A stretch of DNA of 64,000 bases from a bacterium (GTDB lineage: Bacteria; Bacteroidota; Bacteroidia; Flavobacteriales_D; Crocinitomicaceae), in contig JANSYQ010000003.1 in assembly GCA_024742305.1 (NCBI GenBank), positions 143,504 to 207,503 on the forward strand, read 5' to 3'. The position numbers and the translations under genes are program-made. Below the pieces are notes generated by a model. That model was given only the letters and a program-made list of their open reading frames with translations, had not been told where the DNA came from and searched no databases. Positions 15,094-25,000 of the stretch are shown here, in pieces. Numbering within the stretch: the stretch's first letter is position 1; each line of letters starts with the position of its first letter.

Positions 15094-17498
15094 TGAAACG
15101 TACTCCCACAATTATCATAAGCTTTTTGTTCATCACTTTGGGAAATTATGTCTTCTCCCAACTTGAAACCTTTCAAAAGGAATATGAGACCAAGTATTTT
15201 ACGCACTGCTACGACATTGCCTCTACCCCTGATGGAGGATACCTTTTGTCGGGAATCCAAGATATGCCGACTGCGAATCCCAACAACCTTACTCCGTATA
15301 TTACAAAACTGGATTGTCAGGGCGAACCGGAATGGACAAAACGATACGCTGCCACGAGTGGGCTCAACAACTCTGGGCATAAAGTTGCCGTGATTTCAGA
15401 AAGCGAATATGTGCTTTTATCGTCCACAGGTGTCACGGGTACATTCAACATTTTGGTTGTAAAAATGGACGCGAGTGGAAATACCGTATGGGCCAAGGAG
15501 TACGGAGGTAATTCAGAAGACAGACCTGGAGATGTCATTGTGCTCTCCGATGGAAATTTAGCGGTTGTTGGCAGCACCAAATCATTTGGCGCCAATGTAG
15601 GGACTCCCTATTCCGATATCTACGCACTGAAAATAAACTCGGCAACTGGGGATATAATGTGGTCCGCAACATTTGGAATTACAAATGCAACCTCAGACGG
15701 ATACGCGGTGGTTGAAAACGACTTAGGTGGTATTGCGATCACGGGGCGCGTTTTTGAATCAAGTACAGTCGCAACATGGGCCCCGATCATTCAACTGGAT
15801 GCCAATGGAAACTATGTTTCTACAACATTCTATGGAATGAACGACCGCAATACTATGGGGTTAGGGTTGAGGCGTTCAGAGGACGGAGGGTACTTGCTTT
15901 CGGGATCATCTAATATATTGGGAGTAGATTGGTTCGACTCGAGGCAATACCCTCACGTCATCAAAACGGATGCGAGTGGTGGCATCGTTTGGGGACGTGT
16001 CTTGGAAGGCACACCCAACGCTAGCGGCTTAGGAGGAATTGCCTACTCACCAGTAGATAATGGCGATACCGTAGCCGTAGTGGCAGAAACCTATCACTAT
16101 GTCAATGTTACGCAAGACCCGACCAAACGCATTCTGTATCTTTTGGATAGCGGCAATGGTTCGCTTATCAACGCACGGCAATACAATCTCGAAGGCGGTC
16201 AGTTTCCAAGCATGGATTATGACCTCAGTGGAGGATACATCGTTGGTGCCATGACAGATGAACATATCGGGTCGGGTCCTAACGATCAATGGTGGAACGG
16301 TCCAATTGTCAATAAACTAGACGCATCGTTTAATTCGGGCTGTAATGAAACAGATAGAACAAGCGTTACCACAGCGCATTCTCCCACGTTTACCGCAAAC
16401 ACGAGCATTCAATTCGATATAATTGGCACTGGCGGAAATGCCGTAAATCTTCCCGCAGCTGCCGACTCCTTTGCTGTTCACCTGCCTGTTGTAGAAACGT
16501 TTTGCGAGGCAGAACATAACGTTACTTCAAATTTGATTCTCCCCACACTAGGATGTGACGGAATGGTAGCAAACTTTGATGCTAACCTTAGCTACGGAAT
16601 TTTTGACATCACATGGGATTTTGGTGATAATAGCGGAACAATTACTGTACCGAATAATGATACCATTTCACATGTATACGCAGATACGGGAAGTTATTTC
16701 GTGCAGGCAACAGTGGTAATGTGTGACACTACTTTTACCCTCTCCGGTACGGTAATAACTGTGCCTCAGGATTCCGACGCTACCATCACGCAAATCGATG
16801 ATTTATGTGAAGATGAATCCCTTCTTTTATCTGCCGCAACAAGTGGAGGGAATTGGAGCGGTAACGGAATTACTGATACTGTTGCAGGCTCATTTGATGC
16901 GATACAAGCAGGCACGGGAACACACCAAATCGTATATACCCTGCCCGGAAATTGTGGCGATAGCGACACTATTGATGTTGTGGTACACCCCAATCCAAAT
17001 GCAGATGCTGGCACTGACACAACCATAGTATTTGGTGGTGAAGCAAGCCTACAATACACAGGAACATCGGGTCAACTGAGTTGGTCGCCTTCTGCAAGCT
17101 TGGACTGTAGCACGTGTGAATCATCAATTGCCTCCCCTACTCAGACGACTACTTATACAGTTTCTGTAGTTGATAGCAATGGTTGTACCAATGAAGCACA
17201 AGTAATTGTTTTGGTGAATAACGATGCCAATATCTTCATCCCAAATATATTCTCTCCTAATGGCGACTTCGATAACGACATCTTTTATGTCTACGGCGGA
17301 CAACTCCAACAGGTTGAATTCTTCATTTTCGATCGCTGGGGAGAGCAAGTCTTTTTTACAGATGACATTTTAATTGGCTGGGATGGAAACTTCAAAGGAC
17401 AACCAGCACAAAGCGGAGTGTATGTTTATCGATTTTCCGCGACGGACTTCGAAGGTAATCACCTGTCTTTTAGTGGCAATATAACTCTGGTACGATGA
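15093..17498 (+). CDS. Large secreted protein with propeller-like repeats, PKD domain and T9SS type B (CHU_C) sorting domain
   Basis: An 801-residue protein with a signal peptide (residues 1-22). Residues ~30-450 carry SBBP/delta-60-like repeats of the form 'D.SGN.VW...YGG...D...DVI...DGN..V.G.T'. A PKD-like domain lies at about 497-545 (WDFGDNSGTIT...HVYADTGSYFVQATV), followed by a region with Cys pairs. The last ~85 residues are the gliding-motility-associated C-terminal domain: IFIPNIFSPNGDFDNDIF, FFIFDRWGEQVF, GWDGNFKGQPAQSGVYVYRF. Type B domains send cargo through T9SS and depend on a PorP/SprF partner, which is exactly the next gene (four-base overlap). It is expected to be a cell-surface adhesin or filament protein. 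Confidence 0.9.
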   Translation: MKRTPTIIISFLFITLGNYVFSQLETFQKEYETKYFTHCYDIASTPDGGYLLSGIQDMPTANPNNLTPYITKLDCQGEPEWTKRYAATSGLNNSGHKVAVISESEYVLLSSTGVTGTFNILVVKMDASGNTVWAKEYGGNSEDRPGDVIVLSDGNLAVVGSTKSFGANVGTPYSDIYALKINSATGDIMWSATFGITNATSDGYAVVENDLGGIAITGRVFESSTVATWAPIIQLDANGNYVSTTFYGMNDRNTMGLGLRRSEDGGYLLSGSSNILGVDWFDSRQYPHVIKTDASGGIVWGRVLEGTPNASGLGGIAYSPVDNGDTVAVVAETYHYVNVTQDPTKRILYLLDSGNGSLINARQYNLEGGQFPSMDYDLSGGYIVGAMTDEHIGSGPNDQWWNGPIVNKLDASFNSGCNETDRTSVTTAHSPTFTANTSIQFDIIGTGGNAVNLPAAADSFAVHLPVVETFCEAEHNVTSNLILPTLGCDGMVANFDANLSYGIFDITWDFGDNSGTITVPNNDTISHVYADTGSYFVQATVVMCDTTFTLSGTVITVPQDSDATITQIDDLCEDESLLLSAATSGGNWSGNGITDTVAGSFDAIQAGTGTHQIVYTLPGNCGDSDTIDVVVHPNPNADAGTDTTIVFGGEASLQYTGTSGQLSWSPSASLDCSTCESSIASPTQTTTYTVSVVDSNGCTNEAQVIVLVNNDANIFIPNIFSPNGDFDNDIFYVYGGQLQQVEFFIFDRWGEQVFFTDDILIGWDGNFKGQPAQSGVYVYRFSATDFEGNHLSFSGNITLVR

Positions 17499-18538
17499 TG
17501 AAAAATATTTGGAAACATATCGCAAGCGGCGTAGTGATTTTCGCTTCTGTACAGTTAAACGCACAAGATATTCACTACTCACAAGTACAAAACACACCCT
17601 TGCTACTAAACCCAGCGAATACGGGCTTGATCAACGGAACTCAGCGAATTACAGCACAATACCGCAATCAATATGGAAGTGTGGCATCACCCTACAGCAC
17701 ATATGGATTGATGTTTGACTCAAAGCTATTTCAGAACTCCATTAGAACTGGATTTTTAGGCGCTGGAATAAGCGTGAACTCGGATGTGGCGGGCGATTTA
17801 AAACTAGGCAACACAAATATTTCTGCTTTACTTGCATATCATGTCAAGCTCTCAGACAACAATTATCTCGGGGCTGGAATTTCAGGAGGATATATTCAAA
17901 GAGGTTTCAATGATGCTTCGGCCGCTCAATGGGGCTCACAGTATGATGGTGCTGGATTTAATGGGGCACTTCCAGGAGGAACAGGAATGGGAACCCCAGA
18001 AAACGTTTTGGATTTTGGCGCTGGTTTGAATTACAGTTTTCTATCAGATGAGCGCACATTCAACACTCACGAGGAACGGAATTTCACTCTTGGTGTTGCT
18101 GCTTACCACGTTAATCAGCCTGAAATGAGCTTTTTCAATACAGGAAATGATCGGCTGGGTATGCGTTTTACGGGACAAGTCTCGGGAATGTTTCCACTCA
18201 ACGATTTTGTATCCATGGCGCCAGGTGCTTATTACCAGCGACAAGGAGGGCAACAACAATTAGTTGCCGGTTCCATTTTCCGCTACTACCTGAAAGAATC
18301 CAGTCACTATACCAGCTTTGTGAACAGCGCATCAGTGGGGATTGGAGTTCACTATCGAGCCATGGACGCCCTAATTCTATCTGTACAAGGTGAGTTCAGC
18401 AACTTCTTTTTTGGGTTCAGTTACGATGTCAACTTATCGCAATTGACCCCAGCAAGTCGTGGGAGAGGTGGTTTTGAACTCAGCCTTAAATACATCTACA
18501 AGTCTATCAACACGCGATTTAGACAAAGTCGAATTTAA
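17495..18538 (+). CDS. PorP/SprF-family type IX secretion membrane protein
   Basis: A 347-residue predicted outer-membrane beta-barrel with a signal peptide (ends LNAQ). The N-terminal hallmark of the family is present: DIHYSQVQNTPLLLNPANTGLINGTQRI..QYRNQY. The remainder alternates strands with Gly and aromatic residues up to a terminal KYIYKSINTRF strand. SprF-type proteins sit beside and serve type B-sorted cargo such as SprB. Here the gene overlaps the CHU_C-bearing gene by four bases and precedes a type A cargo gene by 9 bp. It is therefore most likely the dedicated partner of the 15093 gene product. Confidence 0.9.
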   Translation: MMKNIWKHIASGVVIFASVQLNAQDIHYSQVQNTPLLLNPANTGLINGTQRITAQYRNQYGSVASPYSTYGLMFDSKLFQNSIRTGFLGAGISVNSDVAGDLKLGNTNISALLAYHVKLSDNNYLGAGISGGYIQRGFNDASAAQWGSQYDGAGFNGALPGGTGMGTPENVLDFGAGLNYSFLSDERTFNTHEERNFTLGVAAYHVNQPEMSFFNTGNDRLGMRFTGQVSGMFPLNDFVSMAPGAYYQRQGGQQQLVAGSIFRYYLKESSHYTSFVNSASVGIGVHYRAMDALILSVQGEFSNFFFGFSYDVNLSQLTPASRGRGGFELSLKYIYKSINTRFRQSRI

Positions 18539-18547
18539 AACTGTGTC

Positions 18548-20464
18548 ATGCAAACATCAACTTTCTTACTACTACAACTGCGATTTTTTGCTTTGACTCT
18601 CATGTCATTACTTCCATTTCATGGGGCAGCTCAAAGCACCTTTTTCAAATCCTACAATTCAGGCACCAACCTGAGTAGTGCCATATTCGATGAGCTGAAC
18701 AATACCGTGTATCTCTCGGGACGAAATGGAAACAACGGAAATGATGCCGTAATACTTCAAGTTTCCGACCTTGATGGCACTGCAAACTGGGTTTTGGCAG
18801 ATGATGGGGATGACAGAAATGGACCATCTAGTAATCAAATGTGGGACGAATTTTCCGACATTCAATTGAATAGTGCTGGAAGCATTATTGGTGGCGGGCT
18901 TTCCACCTCTTATTCCGATGGGCAAGGACGATTTTATCTCGCCGAATACAGCAATACTGGCGTTAACCAATGGTCGGCTGACGACGATTACGCGGGCAAT
19001 CAAGGCGATGTAATCGGCGCTATTTCGTTACTTCCAAACGATAGTATTTTTTCAGCTGGAACCACCTCCAATGGACAAATGATTGCGTATTCAAAATACG
19101 ATGCCAATGGCGACAACAATGACTTAATCACCCTACTGACGCCCTACGGGTTCAATCAAATTGAAGCATCGGCAATGAAGTCGAACGGTGCCTTTGTGGT
19201 TTGTGGTTTTACCAATGCCTTCAGCGGAACTTACGCTATGATTTTTCAAGTAAATCGCGATGGAACAACACTGGATTGGTTCAAAACCTATCATTTAGGC
19301 GGATCTATCGGCTACACGAACCAATACGTTTTCTTTGATATTCTCGTCGACTCCAACGACGATATTCTCATTGCTGGGTATACCGATCACTCCTCGTATA
19401 CAGCAGGTGGTTACGATCAGTTTGTTACGAAGTTTGATGGCTCAGGAAACGTTATTTGGAGCACGTTGTACGGAATGGCCAATGAAGATCAGGCCTACGG
19501 GTTAACACTAAAAGGAGATGGCTCGATATTAACAACAGGAAGAATTGATCCTGTTGGTGCCCCCATCAACGCTGACTTAAGCATTTCTGCCCTTGACGCC
19601 AATGGAAACTTCCAATGGATGACTGGAATTGCGAACCCATTAAGTCCTACTGACAACGAACGTGGCATTGCCATTCAAGAAATGGGCGATTTATCCATCA
19701 TGGTTGCAGGACACGTTCCTGGTCAAAAAATGCTCTTGATGCGCACAGGTTCTACGGGAGAGGTACTAGGTTGTAACGCACATACTTCATATGTTCCTAC
19801 GGTTGTTGATATCACTTCAGAGTGGACAGTAACTGACCGAGTATTCGATGTTCCTTCCTTTAACTATTTTCCAAACACCGCAGTAACTCCGGGCTCCATC
19901 GTACCAGTAGAAACTACAGCTGGAGCCATGGGCACTACCGACCTCTGCCCTATTACTGTTTTACCTGTAACGATGGGAGAAATGGCTGTGGATTGCTCCG
20001 GATCAGATGCATTCACGTTGCACTGGCAAACCCTTTCAGAACTAAATAATCACTATTTCAGCATATACGGCGGAAACGATCTCATTAATTGGGAACGAAT
20101 CGCCGTGATTAATGGTGCTGGCAACTCCAACAATGTTACTTCCTACTCTTGGACATCCGAAATACCTTATGAGTATGTGTTCATTGAGCAGACGGACTTC
20201 AACGGAGCAACAGAACGATTTGATCCTATGAGCGTTGGTCAGTGCTTCGAAGATGAATTACATATTTATCAGCAAAACGGACAGTTGTACGTCAGCGGAA
20301 GCGATATTCTCGAAATGCAATTACTCGACACTAAAGGGCGCATTATCAGCATACTACCCAAGGAGCAATACTTTGTTCCAATAGAACATCTATCTAGCGG
20401 CGCTTACATTCTTCAAATCCACGTAAAAAACAAAGGTTGGATGTGTAGGAAGTTGATACTGTGA
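18548..20464 (+). CDS. Large secreted protein with propeller-like repeats and T9SS type A sorting domain
   Basis: A 638-residue protein with a signal peptide ending HGAAQ. Residues ~40-420 contain the same SBBP/delta-60-like motifs as the gene two positions upstream (for example DQFVTKFDGSGNVIWSTLYGMANEDQAYGLTLKGDGSILTTGR). A short beta domain follows, which begins CSGSDAFTLHWQTLSELNNHYFSIY, the 'W.T..E..N..F.I' motif often found before type A sorting domains, and then the sorting domain itself (LEMQLLDTKGRIISIL ... LSSGAYILQIHVKNKGW). It ends the T9SS operon. The shared propeller region suggests duplication with exchange of the sorting domain. Confidence 0.87.
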   Translation: MQTSTFLLLQLRFFALTLMSLLPFHGAAQSTFFKSYNSGTNLSSAIFDELNNTVYLSGRNGNNGNDAVILQVSDLDGTANWVLADDGDDRNGPSSNQMWDEFSDIQLNSAGSIIGGGLSTSYSDGQGRFYLAEYSNTGVNQWSADDDYAGNQGDVIGAISLLPNDSIFSAGTTSNGQMIAYSKYDANGDNNDLITLLTPYGFNQIEASAMKSNGAFVVCGFTNAFSGTYAMIFQVNRDGTTLDWFKTYHLGGSIGYTNQYVFFDILVDSNDDILIAGYTDHSSYTAGGYDQFVTKFDGSGNVIWSTLYGMANEDQAYGLTLKGDGSILTTGRIDPVGAPINADLSISALDANGNFQWMTGIANPLSPTDNERGIAIQEMGDLSIMVAGHVPGQKMLLMRTGSTGEVLGCNAHTSYVPTVVDITSEWTVTDRVFDVPSFNYFPNTAVTPGSIVPVETTAGAMGTTDLCPITVLPVTMGEMAVDCSGSDAFTLHWQTLSELNNHYFSIYGGNDLINWERIAVINGAGNSNNVTSYSWTSEIPYEYVFIEQTDFNGATERFDPMSVGQCFEDELHIYQQNGQLYVSGSDILEMQLLDTKGRIISILPKEQYFVPIEHLSSGAYILQIHVKNKGWMCRKLIL

Positions 20465-20584
20465 TAATTGATAAAACAGAGTTTTCAAATGGGGCATAAA
20501 TTAGCACCAAAGTAACTCCATCATTTGCTGCCATTCAGCTTGAAGAGGTAATTATTCTTATCTTATTCACTCAGTGTGATTAAA

Positions 20585-21538
20585 ATGAGATCAACTACCT
20601 TTTTCTTTCTGCTCCTAATCTTCCTATCGAGTTGCTCAAGTAACAAGAAAGATGACGGTCCATCTATTAAAGACCCAACCAAGAGAAATGAAAATTGGTG
20701 TTGGTTTGAAGATGCTGATACTGGAGAAGCCAAATGGATCAAGGTGAAGGGCGGCAGAAATGTTGTGCAAAACGGAAAATACACCTTGTTTTATTCTAAT
20801 GGAGCAATTCGAGAAAAGGGAATTATGAGAAATGGTAAAAATGTAGATACAACTCGAATCTATAGTCCCAAAAAGTTTGAGCTTGTCAAGTACTACTTCC
20901 GTGATAGCATAACAGATTCAATAAAAGTACGCTACCCAAAAGACGGTCAATTTAAAATTCTTTATGCCAACCTAAACCCTTGCGAGGAGGGGTTTGCAAA
21001 GAATCAACTGCGAACTGGACTTTGTAAAAGCTATTATAAAAATGGTGCTAGAAGATCAATATCTCGATACGACAACGGTGAAATGAATGGAGAAAATAAA
21101 TTTTGGAACAAATCTGGAATCTTGATTGATCATTCATATTGGAAGAATGGCAAACAAGATGGCCTAGCACTTCTCTATTATGAAAATGGAAAGTTTAAAG
21201 AGAAATGCCATTGGAAGAATGCTAAACTAGACGGTTTAGCACAGTCTTATTACGAAAATGGAAACCTCAAAGATAAGAGCTATTGGAAAAACGGTAAACA
21301 AGAGGGGCCCACACTTTTTTACTTCGAAAATGGTAACCTTGAAGAAAAGTGTTATTGGAAGAACGGAAAACTAAACGGACCATTCGAACTGTATCACAAG
21401 AATGGAGAAATTAAAGAGAAGGGAATAGCTGAAAATAACATGGTTATTGGCAAAGTCAGCTTGTTCGATGAAGACGGGAAGCTTTACCAAGTAGACACAT
21501 ACGTCGATGGCGAAATTGTAGAGACCGTAGAATATTGA
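20585..21538 (+). CDS. Lipoprotein with MORN-like (YwqK-type) repeats
   Basis: Begins at ATG 20585, giving a lipoprotein signal with lipobox LSSC; a GTG at 20576 is less likely. In the 317-residue protein the C-terminal half holds MORN-variant repeats of 'YWKNGK..G.....YYENG.LKEK' type. Four of these (21137-21424) are exactly 24 residues long; more diverged copies lie before them and after. MORN-variant proteins of this kind are found as outer-membrane-anchored or secreted proteins and, in other settings, as antitoxin components. No toxin partner is adjacent here. The gene is more AT-rich than its neighbours. Role unknown. Confidence 0.82.
   Translation: MRSTTFFFLLLIFLSSCSSNKKDDGPSIKDPTKRNENWCWFEDADTGEAKWIKVKGGRNVVQNGKYTLFYSNGAIREKGIMRNGKNVDTTRIYSPKKFELVKYYFRDSITDSIKVRYPKDGQFKILYANLNPCEEGFAKNQLRTGLCKSYYKNGARRSISRYDNGEMNGENKFWNKSGILIDHSYWKNGKQDGLALLYYENGKFKEKCHWKNAKLDGLAQSYYENGNLKDKSYWKNGKQEGPTLFYFENGNLEEKCYWKNGKLNGPFELYHKNGEIKEKGIAENNMVIGKVSLFDEDGKLYQVDTYVDGEIVETVEY
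21137..21424 (+). repeat. Four 72-bp repeats encoding 24-residue MORN-like units
   Basis: The units share Tyr/His-Trp-Lys-Asn at the start and the Tyr-x-Glu/Lys-Asn-Gly core, at constant 24-codon spacing, consistent with tandem duplication. Confidence 0.8.
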
Positions 21539-21619
21539 TTCTCCAAATATTTCTTTGAATGCCGGTAAAATTTACAACATCAAAGAACAGCAGAACCAAA
21601 CGATTTCAAGGACTATCAT

Positions 21620-21640
21620 TGTCCCACTGTGGCTGGAACT
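21620..21640 (-). repeat. Partial copy of the tRNA-Gln 3' end
   Basis: The 21 bases match the tRNA-Gln 3' end (21704-21724) at 17 positions, including the whole acceptor strand and most of the T arm, in the same orientation and 84 bp away. The rest of a tRNA is not present upstream. It could be a remnant attachment site left by an integrated element or a broken tandem tRNA. Confidence 0.5.
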
Positions 21641-21669
21641 AGAATTGCCTAGATTATTGACTACAAAAC

Positions 21670-21697
21670 AAAAAAAGGAGCTACTCTCGTAACTCCT
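21670..21697 (-). terminator. Terminator of tRNA-Gln
   Basis: On the minus strand a 9-bp stem (21689-21697 with 21676-21684, one G-T pair) with a GAGA loop is followed by seven T residues. It begins 6 bp beyond the tRNA end. Confidence 0.88.
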
Positions 21698-21702
21698 TCT
21701 AG

Positions 21703-21775
21703 TTGTCCCACTAGGGCTCGAACCTAGACTCTTCTGAACCAAAATCAGACGTGTTGCCAGTTACACCATGGGACA
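21703..21775 (-). tRNA. tRNA-Gln (anticodon TTG)
   Basis: On the minus strand a 72-base cloverleaf plus discriminator A. The 7-bp acceptor stem pairs TGTCCCA with TGGGACA. The anticodon stem TCTGA/TCAGA encloses the loop TTTTGGT, with TTG at positions 34-36. The T arm contains GGTTCGAGCC. CCA is not encoded. It has its own promoter and terminator and stands alone between two plus-strand genes. Confidence 0.96.
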
Positions 21776-21836
21776 GTTTCACAACGTTCTCCGTTAACTA
21801 ACGTGTTTGGCGTTGGGTGCCTTACAAAGGCGAGGG

Positions 21837-21867
21837 CAAAAATAGCAACAAAAATTAATTCAGCAAA
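21837..21867 (-). promoter_or_regulatory. Promoter of tRNA-Gln
   Basis: Minus strand TTTG (21867-21864), 19 bp spacer, then TATTTTTG (21844-21837), an exact -33/-7 Bacteroidetes promoter. The start site would be near 21831, about 55 nt ahead of the mature tRNA. Confidence 0.75.
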
Positions 21868-22098
21868 AAAACACAGAAAAATTCATTTCGCTTTTTTTTA
21901 ACGCAATTTCACCAAACACTAAATAACGCCACAACAGACTGTTTATCAACTATTCAAGTTTTACACAAGTAATGCACCAAAAGGAATTGGCATTTTTTCA
22001 CTTTTACGCATTCATTGTCAAGGTTGAATTTTTTAAATTCGCATTGCCGCGAAGGCTGGGCTTTGTATTGCCCAAACTTTACTTTATAACCAAGAAGA

Positions 22099-25000
22099 AT
22101 GGACTACAAGAAAATTAACACCTACCTCGGTTGGCTTATTTTTATCATCGCCACTACGGTATATTTCATTACCCTCGAAGACTCAGTGAGTTTATGGGAT
22201 TGTGGTGAGTACGTAACAGCCGCTTACAAATTAGAAGTAGGTCACCCGCCGGGAGCACCGCTATTTATGGTCCTAGGACGCCTATCTTCCTTCTTTGCTG
22301 ACCCTGAAAATGTGGCCGTTTGGATCAACCGACTGTCTGCATTATCAAGCTCGGCAACCATACTCTTTATGTTTTGGTCCATTACCCTCTTGGTGAAAAA
22401 GATGATCCTTCGCACCAAAGACGCACTCGAAACAGGTGACAAAATTGCCATTTTTGGTAGTGCCGTTGTTGGATCACTCGCTTATACTTTCTCTGATTCA
22501 TTTTGGTTCTCCGCAGTTGAGGGCGAGGTATACGCAATGTCTTCATTGTTCACCGCCATCATCTTTTGGGCCGCCCTTAAGTGGGATGAGGAAATGATTC
22601 GTGTGCAACAAGGGAAACTCGTTCCGAAAAATGTTTCACCCGACCGTTGGATGCTTCTCATCATGTTTATGCTGGGGCTAGCAGTCGGAGTCCACTTGTT
22701 GGGTATTCTTGTGGTTCCTGCCATTGCCTATGTGGTGTACTTCCGATACAATGGAATCTCCTCCAGATTCTTCCAAATCTACATCGGTGTAGCAATTTTC
22801 AGCGTCGTTGTAGGAATCTTTAAAATGGGGAACGGATTCGGGGATGCCGTAATTGAAATCGTGAAGCAAGGTGTTGTTCTCGGTATCCTGTACGGACTTT
22901 TCCTTTGGTCGAAAACGCAAAAAATTATCGAATTCCTTCTAGTAGGATTGATGTCCATCGTACTATTGAGCTTCATTCAAGACGGTGTGATTACAGGATC
23001 CATTTCCTTCGCATCCTTCCTAGAAATTACGATGGTAAACTCTATTGGATTGCCATTCTACTCAGGAACAGTTCTCTTCTTCCTCATATTGATCGGACTG
23101 TTCGTGTACATGTTGCGCCGATCTCGAAAAAGTGGAAACAGAGCAATTTACAGTGCCGTAATGGGATTGTTGCTTCTTTTGATTGGTTACGGTTCCTTCG
23201 CAGTTATCGTGATCCGTTCGAATGCCAATACACCATTGGATGAAAACGATCCTGAAAACTTAGTAACACTTCACTCCTACTTGAAACGTGAGCAGTACGG
23301 TTCGGCGCCTTTGGCTTACGGACAGTTTTGGAACTCACGTGAGAGCGGAGGTAAGTTTATGGATGTCGGAGGCGGACAAAAACAATGGAACGCCGGTGCC
23401 GATAGAACGAATTGGGACGACCAAGCACCAATTCACTTACGCCGCTTTGTTGTAAAACAAGGAGAAGACGTTATTCGTGCCTTCCAAAGTGAAGCAAGTG
23501 CAAAAGATTTTGCTAAAAAGAACAAAGGACTGACAATTGAAGAAACGTACTTTGTTTCCAATGAAGACTCAAGAGAAGGAGCTATTCCAACATACTCGCA
23601 AAACACCTTGTTCCCGCGTATGTATTGGTCAGCGGACCCTTCACGTACAGCATCCTACAAAGATTGGTCGGGATACAACCGAAATTCTGATGCAACTACA
23701 GAAATAGGTAAAGATGGAGAGCGCATCCCAACCATGGGAGAAAACTTGACCTTCTTCTTCCGTTACCAAGTAAATTGGATGTACTGGCGTTATTTCCTTT
23801 GGAACTTCTCCGGTCGACAGAACGATATTCAAGGAAGTCGCGGGGCTGCAATGCGAGGCAACTGGCTTTCCGGGTACAGCGTAGTGGATAACGCTCGATT
23901 GGGAGACCAAAGCGCTGCACCATATTATACGAAGGAGAACAAAGCAAATAACAATTTCTTCCTCTTGCCATTGGTTTTAGGATTGATTGGCTTGTTCTTC
24001 CACGCATACCGCTCACCGAAGCAGGCATTCGTCCTCTTCTTAGCCTTCCTTTTCACAGGATTAGCAATTGTCGTCTATCTGAATCAGAAACCGTTAGAAC
24101 CTCGTGAGCGAGATTACGCCTACGCCGGATCCTTCTATTTCTTTGCTATGTGGATAGGAATGGGCGTCTTTGGACTCTATGAAACGTTTAAAAATATATC
24201 GAAGGAGACTCTGAAAAGGCTGGGATATGCAGCCGGAGGTGGACTCTTTATCTTCTTCCTGTTCGATATGGGATCTCCAGTTGGAATGCCGGCAACTATA
24301 GGATGGTTTATTGTCCTCTTGCTGATCGGAGTGCTCATGGGAATCATGTATGGCTTGAAGAAAGTCACACAGAAAAATACGCACGGTGCTGTTGTGGCCG
24401 GAGTATTGGCTCTTGCAGTTCCTATTTTAATGGGAATGGAAGGTTGGGACGATCACGATCGTAGTAACAAAACCTCAGCGCACGACTTGGCATACAACTA
24501 CTTGGTGTCATGTCAACCAAACGGAATCATCTTCACAAATGGAGATAACGATACCTTCCCACTTTGGTATATGCAGGAGGTTGAGGAGAAGTTCACCGAC
24601 AGACGTGTTTGTAACCTATCGTTGATGCAGACCGACTGGTACACGAACCAAATGAAGATGAAAGCGTACGAATCTGAGCCGCTTCCAATTAAGTTCACGG
24701 AAGATCAAATTTTGATGAACTATGGAGGAACGGATCAGGTATTCTTCAAACGATTGATTGATTTGATTGGAGAAGACATGAAAGATGAGAAGATCATCAA
24801 GCGCATGTTGAAACTTCGTATCAAGCAGAATCCAGATATGGCGATGCAGAAAACACAAGGGTTGATCAATGCGATCCCTCAGATTTTGGCAGGCGCGCAA
24901 GGAAGTACACCTCAAATGGATAAGCAAATCCGCCAATATATCGCGATTGCTAACAAACCATTGAAAGGAGATACGACCAATTTCATCTATGAGAAATTAG

